DNA from: Streptomyces griseomycini
Lineage (GTDB): Bacteria; Actinomycetota; Actinomycetes; Streptomycetales; Streptomycetaceae
Assembly (NCBI RefSeq): GCF_014203535.1
Contig: NZ_JACHJI010000013.1
Span: 124,001-188,000, forward strand
Length of the DNA: 64,000 bases
Direction of reading: 5' to 3'
This document shows, piece by piece, positions 1 through 7,298 of this stretch. The notes beneath the pieces were generated by a model. It saw only the letters and a program-made list of their open reading frames with translations, did no database searches and had not been told where the DNA came from. The first letter of the stretch is position 1, and every line of letters starts with the position of its first letter. Position numbers and translations under genes: made by a program.

Positions 1-84
1 GGACTCGGGGTACACGGCGGGGCGGACGCGCTCGTCGAGGACACGCCTGAGGCGGGCTTCGACCAGGGTGCGGTCGTCATGCAT
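1..84 (-). CDS. Alpha-mannosidase, GH38 family (N-terminal 28 residues only)
   Basis: The gene reads leftward off the window edge, so only the first 28 codons are visible. The peptide starts MHDDRTLVEARLRRVL and continues to VRPAVYPES, which I recognise as the usual N-terminus of Streptomyces GH38 alpha-mannosidases. An ACGGAG ribosome site lies about 9 bases before the ATG. The enzyme would hydrolyse alpha-mannosides, and these proteins normally lack a signal peptide. The catalytic part is outside the window, so the call rests on N-terminal similarity alone. Confidence 0.6.
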   Translation of the reverse strand, partial: MHDDRTLVEARLRRVLDERVRPAVYPES

Positions 85-334
85 GCGGGTGCTCCGTAGC
101 GGTGGCGGGTGCGGGCGGGTCGGCCGCTCAGGGCGGTGGTCACAGGTGGGCGCGGGGTCACGGGTCCGGACGTGGTGTACAGCTCCCCCGCCGCGCGCGG
201 TTCGAACCACGTCCGGCCTCCCCCGGTCCGGGCCGGTGCACGGGCTCTCGACGCGCGGCCCCGGCCAGGGCACAGTTCTCCCTGCGTACTCGCCGGTACG
301 CACTGTCCTGTCCCCTCGCCACGAGGAGCCGAAG

Positions 335-1678
335 GTGACCAGTTGGGTCGGCCGGACCGCCGTCGAGATCGCCGCCGCCGTACGGGAGAAGCGGGTCACG
401 CCGCGGGAGGTGGTCGCGGAGCATCTCGCGCGGATCGAGCGGCTCGACGGACGTGTCGGGGCCTTCCGCACGGTACGGGCCGGGGCCGCGCTCGCCGAGG
501 CCGACGAGGTGGCCGCGCGCGCCGGTCTGGACGAACTGCCCCTGGCCGGAGTGCCCGTGGCCGTCAAGGACAACCTCGCCGTGCGCGGTGAGAGCATGCG
601 CGTCGGGTCCGCCGCGACCCCGGACGCACCGGCCGAGCGGGACCACGAGACGGTGGCCCGGCTGCGGGCGGCGGGCGCGGTGGTCGTGGGGCTGACGAAC
701 GTGCCGGAGCTGTGCGTCTTCGGCACCACCGAGGGCGTCCACGGCACCGCGCGCAATCCCTGGGACCCGGCGCGCACCGCGGGCGGTTCGTCCGGGGGCA
801 GCGCGGCGGCCGTCGCCGCCGGGATGGTGCCGATCGCCCTCGGCAACGACGGGATGGGCTCGCTGCGCATACCGGCCGCCAACTGCGGCCTGGTCACCAT
901 CAAACCGGGCCGCGAGGTCGTGCCCGCGGGGATCGGGGACGGCGACTGGTTCGGGATGTCGGAGAACGGGCCGCTCGCCACGACGGTCGAGGACGCCCGG
1001 CTGATGCTCGCGGTCCTCGCCGGAACCGGGACCGCGCCCCGTCCCGGAACCGGCACCCGCAGGATCGCCGTGTCCCTGCGCAGCCCGCTGGCCGGCGTCA
1101 CCGTGACCCGGCCGTACACGGCGGCCGTCCGGGAGGCCGCCGGGGTGCTGATGAAGGCGGGGCACCAGGTGCGGCGGGCCGATCCGCCGTATCCGGTGTC
1201 GCTGGGCGCGACCGCGCTGGCCCACTGGACGGCGGGAACGGCCGTGGACGCACGCGGTGTCGACGCCCGCCTGCTGACGCGGCGCACCCGGGTGCACGCG
1301 GCGATCGGCCGGCGCTGCGAGCACACCGTGCGCTCCGGTACCGGCCGGGAGCGGCTGAGGCGGCGGCTGGAGCCGTTCTTCGCCGAGTACGACGTCCTGC
1401 TCACCCCGGCGCTGGCCCGCCGCTCCCCCAAGGCCGCGCCCTGGCACGAGCGGGGCTGGCTGTGGAACGTGGCCGCCAACTCGGCGTACTCGCCGCTGAC
1501 CCCGCCCTGGAACCTGACGGGCTGGCCCGCGATGTCCGTTCCGTTCGGCACCCTGCCGTCCGGCGCGCCCTGCGCGGTGCAGCTGGTGGGCCGTCCGGGG
1601 TCCGAGGCCGATCTGCTGGAGGTCGCCGGGCAGTTGGAACAGCGGCACCCGTGGCGGCGGACCGCGCCCCTGGAGTAG
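335..1678 (+). CDS. Amidase (amidase signature family)
   Basis: A 447-residue amidase-signature hydrolase that would cleave an amide bond using a Ser-cisSer-Lys triad. The lysine is in AVKDNLAV, the glycine/serine-rich signature is GGSSGGSAAAVAAG, and the nucleophile region reads GNDGMGSLRIPAANCG where the family usually has GTDxGGSIRIPA. The Gly-to-Met change beside the nucleophile is slightly unusual. The GTG start was chosen because GAGGAG sits 6 bases upstream and homology begins there; an ATG at 68 in the same frame has no ribosome site. There is no signal peptide. Substrate is unknown. It stands alone. Confidence 0.85.
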   Translation: MTSWVGRTAVEIAAAVREKRVTPREVVAEHLARIERLDGRVGAFRTVRAGAALAEADEVAARAGLDELPLAGVPVAVKDNLAVRGESMRVGSAATPDAPAERDHETVARLRAAGAVVVGLTNVPELCVFGTTEGVHGTARNPWDPARTAGGSSGGSAAAVAAGMVPIALGNDGMGSLRIPAANCGLVTIKPGREVVPAGIGDGDWFGMSENGPLATTVEDARLMLAVLAGTGTAPRPGTGTRRIAVSLRSPLAGVTVTRPYTAAVREAAGVLMKAGHQVRRADPPYPVSLGATALAHWTAGTAVDARGVDARLLTRRTRVHAAIGRRCEHTVRSGTGRERLRRRLEPFFAEYDVLLTPALARRSPKAAPWHERGWLWNVAANSAYSPLTPPWNLTGWPAMSVPFGTLPSGAPCAVQLVGRPGSEADLLEVAGQLEQRHPWRRTAPLE

Positions 1679-1985
1679 CGGTCCGGCCGGAGAACGACGT
1701 TGCCGTGGTCCTCGGCCGGCGTCCGGGGTCGGCCGGGTGACTGCCGGGTCGGTCATGGGCCGTACACGTAAGGCGCTCCCGGCCTCGGTGTGAGGCCGGC
1801 GGGGTGCTCCCCGCCCGGACGGAGCCGGGCGCCGGAAAGGGCACGCGCTCCGCCCTCTTCTCCGCGTTCCTTCCGCCGCGCCCCCCGCGCGGCGTTCCCG
1901 ACGGAGACGACACCCGGAGACGAATCCGGCCCTGCCCGAAGCACAGCACTCCTGCACGACCGAACCGCCCGCCACGGCCGTCCAG
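1679..1985. other. Intergenic stretch, nothing assignable
   Basis: About 300 bases between the amidase and the VOC protein. I see no gene, RNA or strong terminator. The last 54 bases are an open extension of the VOC reading frame back to a CTG at 1932 and may belong to that gene. Confidence 0.4.
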
Positions 1986-2357
1986 TTGGACCACACGGTC
2001 GTCCACGCCCACGACCGGCGGCTGTCGGCGGAGTTCCTCGCCGCGGTCCTGGGCCTGCGGGTCGGCGCCCCGTTCGGGCCGTTCCTGCCCATCGGCCTCG
2101 GCAACGGCGTGACGCTCGACTGCTACGAGAAGCGCGACGAACCGATCCAGCCGCAGCACTACGCGTTCCTCGTGCCCGAGGAGCGGTTCGACGCGATGAT
2201 CGCCCGCCTGGAGGCGGTCGGGGTCACCTACTACGCCGATCCCGGCCACACCGGGCCCGGCCGGGTCAACGACCTGTTCGGCGGTCGCGGCGCCTACTTC
2301 GACGATCCGGACGGCCACACCATGGAGATCATGACCCGTCCCCGCGTCCGGCCGTAG
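1986..2357 (+). CDS. VOC (glyoxalase/bleomycin-resistance fold) protein
   Basis: About 123 residues with a vicinal-oxygen-chelate pattern: QLDHTVVHA at the start of the first beta-alpha module, and AYFDDPDGHTMEIMTRP at the end, where the Glu of MEI is the usual metal ligand. Typical single-domain length. Function is unknown; relatives include dioxygenases and resistance-type binding proteins. The TTG start is a compromise: the frame stays open upstream (…PPATAVQLDH) to a CTG at 1932, and neither start has a convincing ribosome site. It stands alone, convergent with the acetyltransferase downstream. Confidence 0.7.
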   Translation: MDHTVVHAHDRRLSAEFLAAVLGLRVGAPFGPFLPIGLGNGVTLDCYEKRDEPIQPQHYAFLVPEERFDAMIARLEAVGVTYYADPGHTGPGRVNDLFGGRGAYFDDPDGHTMEIMTRPRVRP

Positions 2358-2371
2358 GGACGGGGCCCCGG

Positions 2372-2854
2372 TCACAGCGCCCGGTACATGATGTGCAGCC
2401 CGACCCGGCCGTGCCGGGGGTGCTCGTACGCCTCGGGGACCGTCCCGAGGATCTCGAACCCCAGGGACGTCCACAGCTTCACGGCCGGGTTGGTCTCGAC
2501 GACGGCGTTGAACACCATGCCCCGGTAGCCGGCCGCCCGGGCCTCGGCCAGGACGTGCTCGGCGAGGGCCCGGCCGGTGCCCCGCCCGGCGCGGTCGGGA
2601 TCGACCATGAAGCCGGCGTTGGCGATCCGGGCGGCCGGACCGCCGTAGTTGGGGGTGAGGTAGGCGGAGGCCACGACGGCTCCGGTGTCGTCCTCGACGA
2701 CGTAGACCTGTTTCGCCGGGTTCATCCACAGGGCCCGGGCGCCCTCCTCGGAGGTGCCCGGGTCCCACGCGTAGGTCTCGCCGGCGGCGACGATGCGGTG
2801 CCAGAACGGCCAGATGCGCGGCCAGTCGTCCGGGGTCGCTTCCCTGATCAGCAT
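2372..2854 (-). CDS. GNAT family N-acetyltransferase
   Basis: A 160-residue single-domain GNAT. The acetyl-CoA loop region reads VDPDRAGRGTGRALAEHVLAEARAAG, followed by FNAVVETNPAVKLWTSLGFEILGTVPEAY, the typical C-terminal beta-strand/helix with N-x-x-A-xx-L-x-x-x-LGF. It resembles the phosphinothricin/L-amino-acid acetyltransferase subgroup, but the substrate cannot be told from sequence. The ATG start gives MLIREATPDDW, the canonical N-terminus. A frame extension further upstream overlaps the next small gene and is rejected. Confidence 0.88.
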   Translation of the reverse strand: MLIREATPDDWPRIWPFWHRIVAAGETYAWDPGTSEEGARALWMNPAKQVYVVEDDTGAVVASAYLTPNYGGPAARIANAGFMVDPDRAGRGTGRALAEHVLAEARAAGYRGMVFNAVVETNPAVKLWTSLGFEILGTVPEAYEHPRHGRVGLHIMYRAL

Positions 2855-2907
2855 GGGTGCGAGTCTGGCACGCCGGGCGGCCGGAGATCGCGAAGGGGCG
2901 GCGGACG

Positions 2908-3081
2908 TCAGTCGACGCTGGGGAGGATGTGGGGCTCGGCGAGGTCGTCCTCGTAGCCCGCGAGGCGGATCGGGGCCGACCGGGCCCACACGTCCAGGCT
3001 GCCGAGTTCCCCGGGCCGTCGGCCCGCGCGCTCCGGGCGTTCCTTGGGGCGCTGCTCGCGATTCGTCTTCTCCGGTGTCAC
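2908..3081 (-). CDS. Small conserved-looking protein of unknown function (57 aa)
   Basis: A short GTG-initiated frame with an excellent AAGGAG ribosome site 6 bases upstream. The first half is charged and low in complexity (Glu/Arg/Lys-rich). The second half is distinctive: SLDVWARSAPIRLAGYEDD, then AEPHILPSVD at the C-terminus. There is no signal peptide or membrane segment. I remember similar tails in other Streptomyces but cannot name a family or function. It lies 53 bases upstream of the acetyltransferase on the same strand and may be co-transcribed with it. Confidence 0.6.
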   Translation of the reverse strand: MTPEKTNREQRPKERPERAGRRPGELGSLDVWARSAPIRLAGYEDDLAEPHILPSVD

Positions 3082-3555
3082 CGCGCACTCCTTATGTGTC
3101 GGTCACCCTAGGGACGTGCCGCGCCGGTCCTGCCGCGCCGTGCGCCCGACGTCCGCCCGGGCCTGGGTCGAAAGCGGTTCGGACGCGGTGGCGCCGGTAA
3201 CTCGAGGGAGAGCAGGCCGTTGTGAAGCGGCTTGTCCCATGACGGACCGTGGGTGTGGGTAGGACCCTTTGCTGCTGTCCGTCCGCATCAGGGTAACCAA
3301 ATGAGCGGCCCTCCGCTCGATGGGGCTCGGGACCGGGGGTGACAATCATGCGTCGAGCAGCGCTCAACGCCCCTCCATATGCCGTTATTTAGCGATCGGC
3401 ACGCTCAGCTCCGGTCACTCATTCGGACTACACGGCGTCGACGTTTTCGAGAAGACCGCGTGGTCATGACGAAGTTCAGGTCCCGTTGGCCGACGCGCAA
3501 GCTCACCATGGTCTGCTGCCGCACGACAACGGCTGTCCCCCGGGAGGACCGGCGC
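3082..3555. other. Intergenic region with no firm gene
   Basis: Roughly 470 bases between the divergent small gene and the HD-like gene. It has lower GC than its surroundings near 3290-3480, consistent with promoters. A 14-codon mini-frame (MRRAALNAPPYAVI, ATG at 3349) has a GGGGGTG just upstream, but I have no evidence that it is translated. An upstream in-frame extension of the next gene (ATG at 3466) is possible but lacks family-like sequence. Confidence 0.35.
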
Positions 3556-4005
3556 ATGGAGCTGCGCACCGTCGAGGAGCTGATGGACCTGCTGTACGCG
3601 TGCCGGGGCACCCGGGAGGCACCGGGCCGGGGCGGCGCTCCGGTGGACGCCCACGACCACGCGCTGCGGACCGCCGCGCTGCTGCGCCGCGGCCGGCCCG
3701 CGGACAAGGAGCTCCAGGTGGCGGGCCTGGTGCGGCCCGTCGGCCGGCTGCTGTGGCCGGGCGAACCGGCGGGACGCGCCGACCGTGCGGCGGACGCGGT
3801 ACGGGCCCTGCTCGGCGAGCGGGTCGCCGGTCTGGTCCGCCGCCACCCCCGGAGCGACCTCCCCGCCGACGACGACCTGCTCACCCTGCGCGCGGCGGAC
3901 GAGGAGGCCCGCACCGTCTGCTTCGACGCCGGGGTCCTGGAGGACTGGCGCACCGTGCTGGAGCTGCTGGCGGCGCGCAACGCGCGGCTGGGCGCGGTCG
4001 ACTGA
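3556..4005 (+). CDS. Degenerate HD-domain-like protein
   Basis: A 149-residue protein resembling the metal-dependent HD phosphohydrolase/inositol-oxygenase fold. DAHDHALRTAALLRR fits the first helix, and LQVAGLVRPVGRLLWPG sits where active members have AxLVHDxG. The HD dyad is replaced by RP, so metal binding and catalysis are probably lost. A GGGAGG ribosome site precedes the ATG by 8 bases. It is convergent with the SDR, 27 bases away. It could instead be a small regulatory relative; no function is assigned. Confidence 0.55.
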   Translation: MELRTVEELMDLLYACRGTREAPGRGGAPVDAHDHALRTAALLRRGRPADKELQVAGLVRPVGRLLWPGEPAGRADRAADAVRALLGERVAGLVRRHPRSDLPADDDLLTLRAADEEARTVCFDAGVLEDWRTVLELLAARNARLGAVD

Positions 4006-4032
4006 CGAGCCTCCGGACCGCGTCCGCCGTCG

Positions 4033-5526
4033 TCACCACTTGCCGGGCGCGTAGTCCTTCAGGAAGACGCCGTACAGGTCCTCGCCCGCCTCGCCGCGCA
4101 CGATGGGGTCGTAGACGCGGGCCGCGCCGTCGACCAGGTCGAGCGGGGCGTGGAAGCCGGCCTCGGCGAGGCGCAGCTTGTCGAAGTGGGGGCGCTCGTC
4201 GGTGATCCAGCCGGTGTCGACCGAGGTCATCAGGATGCGGTCGGTGTCGAACATCTCCTGCGCACTGGTCCGCGTCACCATGTTCATGGCCGCCTTGGCC
4301 GCGTTGGTGTTGGGGTGGCCCGCGCCCTTGTAGCCGCGGGCGAACACGCCCTCCATCGCGGAGACGTTGACGACGTAGGCGCGCCCGGCCGACGCCCGGC
4401 GCGCGGCCTCGGCCATCGCCGGCCGCAACTTGCTGATCAGGATGAACGGCGCCGTGTAGTTGCACAGCTGGGTCTCCAGCAGCTCCACCGGGGAGATCTG
4501 CTCGATGGTCTGCACCCAGGTGTTGGTGTCGACGACGTCGGGGAGCAGGCCGCCCGCGTCGATGGCGGTGCCCTCACGGTGCCGGACCACGCTGGCGTTG
4601 CCCGCGACCAGGGCGAGGTCGGCCACCTTCTGCGCGTCGAGTCCGCTGGCGCCGACGGGCAGCGCGGCCAGTCCGTCGACCGCGCCGGAGTTGAAGGCTC
4701 CGATGACGTGGTGGGCGGGCAGCTCACCGGCCGGCAGGGGAGCGCTCTCGCCCTCGACGAGCGCGGCGTACGCGGACGGCAGGCGGCGTACGGTCTGGGT
4801 GGCGTTGTTGATCAGGATGTCGAGCGGGCCCTGCTCGGCGACCTGGTCGGCCAGCGCGACGGCCTGTGCCGGGTCGCGCAGGTCGATGCCGACGACCTCC
4901 AGACGGTGGATCCAGTCCGCGGCGTCGTCCATGGCCTTGAAGCGGCGGATGGCGTCCTTGGGGAAGCGCGTGGTGATCGTGGTGTGGGCGCCGTCGCGCA
5001 GCAGCCGCAGCGCGATGTACATGCCGATCTTGGCACGGCCGCCGGTGAGCAGGGCCCGCTTGCCGGTGAGGTCGGTGCGGGCGTCGCGCCGGGCCCGGTT
5101 CTCGGCGGCGCACTTCTGGCAGAGCTGGTGGTAGAAGTAGTCGACCTCGACGTAGCGGGTCTTGCAGACGTAGCAGGAGCGCGGGCGCTGGAGTATCCCC
5201 GCGATCCGGCCGGGTTCGACCCGGGAGGACGGCAGGATGCCCTCCGTCTCGTCGTCGATGCGCTCGGCGGAGCCGGTGGCGGTGGCCTCGGTGACCGCGC
5301 GGTCGTGGGCGGTCTTGGCGGCCCGGCGCTCCTGGCGGCGGCGCTGCTTGACGGAGCGGTAGATGTGCGAGGTGGCCCGGCGGACCAGGATCGCGTCCGG
5401 GTGGTCGACGTCGAGCTTGTCGAGTTCCTCGAGCACGCTGAGGCAGACGGCGAGCCGCTCCGGGTCGATGCCGGGCCCGTGTGCCACCGCGTCCGTGGCC
5501 CGGGGGCCGTCCTCTGTCACCGTCAT
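4033..5526 (-). CDS. SDR-family oxidoreductase with N-terminal zinc ribbon
   Basis: A 497-residue protein, far longer than the usual 250-residue SDR. Residues 1-115 are a charged helical region. Four cysteines (C118, C121, C136, C139; CYVC and CQKC) form a likely zinc ribbon. A Rossmann fold then starts at residue 154 with TGGRAKIG and ILINNATQ. Near the active site the sequence is NVSAMEG followed by HPNTNAAKAAM, so the YxxxK lysine is present but its tyrosine is Thr. It would bind NAD(P); the reaction is unknown. It stands alone, with the start at ATG 5526. Confidence 0.75.
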   Translation of the reverse strand: MTVTEDGPRATDAVAHGPGIDPERLAVCLSVLEELDKLDVDHPDAILVRRATSHIYRSVKQRRRQERRAAKTAHDRAVTEATATGSAERIDDETEGILPSSRVEPGRIAGILQRPRSCYVCKTRYVEVDYFYHQLCQKCAAENRARRDARTDLTGKRALLTGGRAKIGMYIALRLLRDGAHTTITTRFPKDAIRRFKAMDDAADWIHRLEVVGIDLRDPAQAVALADQVAEQGPLDILINNATQTVRRLPSAYAALVEGESAPLPAGELPAHHVIGAFNSGAVDGLAALPVGASGLDAQKVADLALVAGNASVVRHREGTAIDAGGLLPDVVDTNTWVQTIEQISPVELLETQLCNYTAPFILISKLRPAMAEAARRASAGRAYVVNVSAMEGVFARGYKGAGHPNTNAAKAAMNMVTRTSAQEMFDTDRILMTSVDTGWITDERPHFDKLRLAEAGFHAPLDLVDGAARVYDPIVRGEAGEDLYGVFLKDYAPGKW

Positions 5527-5636
5527 CGCCGCTGCCGCTCCTGGTGTGCCGTCCCGGCGCTCCGTTCGCGCCCGCTTTCGAACGGGGGATTTTACGGAGC
5601 GCCGGGCCCCGGCACCAAACCCGGGCCGTGCGGCGG

Positions 5637-7082
5637 TCAGGGATCACAGGCCGCGATCAGCGTCTCCACCTCCTCGGAGACGGCCCGGGCGAGCCGGTCG
5701 AGGTCCGGGACCGCCGTGCCGTCGGCGACCAGGCCGTAGTGGACGCGTCCCCGGTAGGTGGAGACGGCGACCGCCAGGGAGTGCCCGGGAGCCAGCGGCG
5801 CGAGCGGGAAGACCGCGCCGAGCGGGTCGCCGCCGAGCCTCAGGCCGAAGCCGGGCAGCGGCACGCTGGTGACCAGCACGTCGAACCAGAGGCGGGCGGC
5901 CCGGCCGACCAGGGGTCCGCCGAGCCGGTGGCCGAGCGGCGGCACGTGGTCGGCGAGCAGGGCGACCGCGCCCGCGCCGCGGTTCGGTCCCGCGTCCTTG
6001 TTGCGGTCCATGGCGGAGCGGACCAGGCCGAGGCGGACGAGCGGGTCGTGCTCGCCGACGGGGAGCCGCATCAAGTAGCCGGAGAGCCGGTTGCCCTGCG
6101 GGTGGGCGGTGCGCGGCCGGCGCCGGGACACGGGGATGAGGGCCCGGGGCGCGACGCCCTCGCTGCCGTCGCCGCGTTCGTCGAGCCAGCGGCGCAGGGC
6201 GCCGGCGACGACCGCGATCAGGACGTCGTTGACGGTGCCGCCGACGCTCTTGCGGATCCGGTGCACGTCGTCGAGGTCGGCGACCACCCCGGCGGTGCGG
6301 CGGGTGCCGCTGGGCCGGCAGGTGAGCGCGGGTGAGGAGCGCACGTCGAGGGTGGAGAGGGCGACGGAGGCGCCGATGTCCAGGGCCCGGCCCGCGTCCG
6401 ACAGGGCGCCGCGGACGAGCTCGGGCACCCTGCGCACGTCCGGGAGCAGTCCGCGCGGGGGTTCGTCCGGGCGGGGCCGCGGCGTGGGCAGGTCCATGGG
6501 ATCCATCAGCGCGGCGGCGAGGGTCAGCGCGCGCAGCCCGTCGGCGAGGGCGTGGTGGAACTTGAACAGCACGGCGAAGGAGACGCCGTCCTCCCCCGGC
6601 AGCACATGGGCCTCCCACGGCGGCCGGGTGCGCTCCAGCGGGCGCTCCATGAGCCGGCCGGCCGCGGCGTGGAAGTCGGCGGCCGGGGCGTGCAGCCGGA
6701 CGTGGTCCAGCGGGTCGAAGCGGGGGTCGGGTTCGCGGGCGGCGCCGCCGAAGGCGAGCGACCGGCGCACGGCCGAGGCGAACGGTTCCCGCAGCGCGGA
6801 GGCCGGCGGCCGGCCGACGGCCGGCCACGGCCGGGTCAGCGCCCCCAGTGACCGCCGCAGGGCGGGCGGCTGCCACACGTCCCGGATCCGCATGCGCAGG
6901 CCGGGCACGGCGGCGGCCCGTGCGGCCAGCAGATCGGCCGCGTGGGCGCCGGCGGCGGGGGAACGGGCCGCGAAGACGCCGAGCGCCGCGAGGTGCATCG
7001 GGTGATCGGCGGACTCGATGTTCCAGAACGCCAGATCGAGGGGTGCGAGCAGGTGGTCTGCGTTCAAGGGCTTGCCTCGCAT
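5637..7082 (-). CDS. Wax ester synthase / acyl-CoA:diacylglycerol acyltransferase (WS/DGAT)
   Basis: A 481-residue member of the bacterial WS/DGAT family, which esterifies acyl-CoA to diacylglycerol or fatty alcohol to make storage lipid. The N-terminus PLDLAFWNIES matches the family. The catalytic HHxxxDG motif is HHALADG at residues 176-182, and the later VNDVLIAVVAGALRRWL segment matches the family's ND-containing motif. Length is normal. The given ATG lacks a ribosome site; a TTG at 7067 (giving MNADHLLAPLD) has GAGG 7 bases before it and may be the true start. It is single-gene, with the GH2 gene upstream on the same strand. Confidence 0.85.
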   Translation of the reverse strand: MRGKPLNADHLLAPLDLAFWNIESADHPMHLAALGVFAARSPAAGAHAADLLAARAAAVPGLRMRIRDVWQPPALRRSLGALTRPWPAVGRPPASALREPFASAVRRSLAFGGAAREPDPRFDPLDHVRLHAPAADFHAAAGRLMERPLERTRPPWEAHVLPGEDGVSFAVLFKFHHALADGLRALTLAAALMDPMDLPTPRPRPDEPPRGLLPDVRRVPELVRGALSDAGRALDIGASVALSTLDVRSSPALTCRPSGTRRTAGVVADLDDVHRIRKSVGGTVNDVLIAVVAGALRRWLDERGDGSEGVAPRALIPVSRRRPRTAHPQGNRLSGYLMRLPVGEHDPLVRLGLVRSAMDRNKDAGPNRGAGAVALLADHVPPLGHRLGGPLVGRAARLWFDVLVTSVPLPGFGLRLGGDPLGAVFPLAPLAPGHSLAVAVSTYRGRVHYGLVADGTAVPDLDRLARAVSEEVETLIAACDP

Positions 7083-7172
7083 CGACGACGGGACGGACCA
7101 GCAGTCAACCGCCCCGGCCGATTACGGTCAAGTACGATCCGGCTACGCATAGTTAATAGCAGATTACGACTG

Positions 7173-7203
7173 CGCCCCTCCCACCGGGACGGCGGGAGGG
7201 GCG
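7173..7203 (-). terminator. Hairpin terminator after the GH2 gene
   Basis: A perfect 10-base inverted repeat, CGCCCCTCCC and GGGAGGGGCG, around an 11-base loop. It lies about 95 bases beyond the stop of the leftward GH2 gene and before the acyltransferase gene. It has no T-tract, as is common in Streptomyces. Confidence 0.6.
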
Positions 7204-7298
7204 GGACTCATGGGACTGACGGGGTCACAGCGTCGCGGTCGGCACCTCCACGGGTGACATACGCCACCCGTACGGGCGCGGGCCGCCGGGGGGGCCGC

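Noticed and set aside
158-2104. Long leftward open frame across the amidase gene
   Set aside because: Arg/Pro/Gly-rich shadow frame of high-GC coding DNA with no family motif and no ribosome site; the plus-strand amidase explains the region.
3349-3393. 14-codon mini-frame with a G-rich stretch upstream
   Set aside because: Too short to judge, does not match known attenuator leader peptides, and is not followed closely by a gene it could control.
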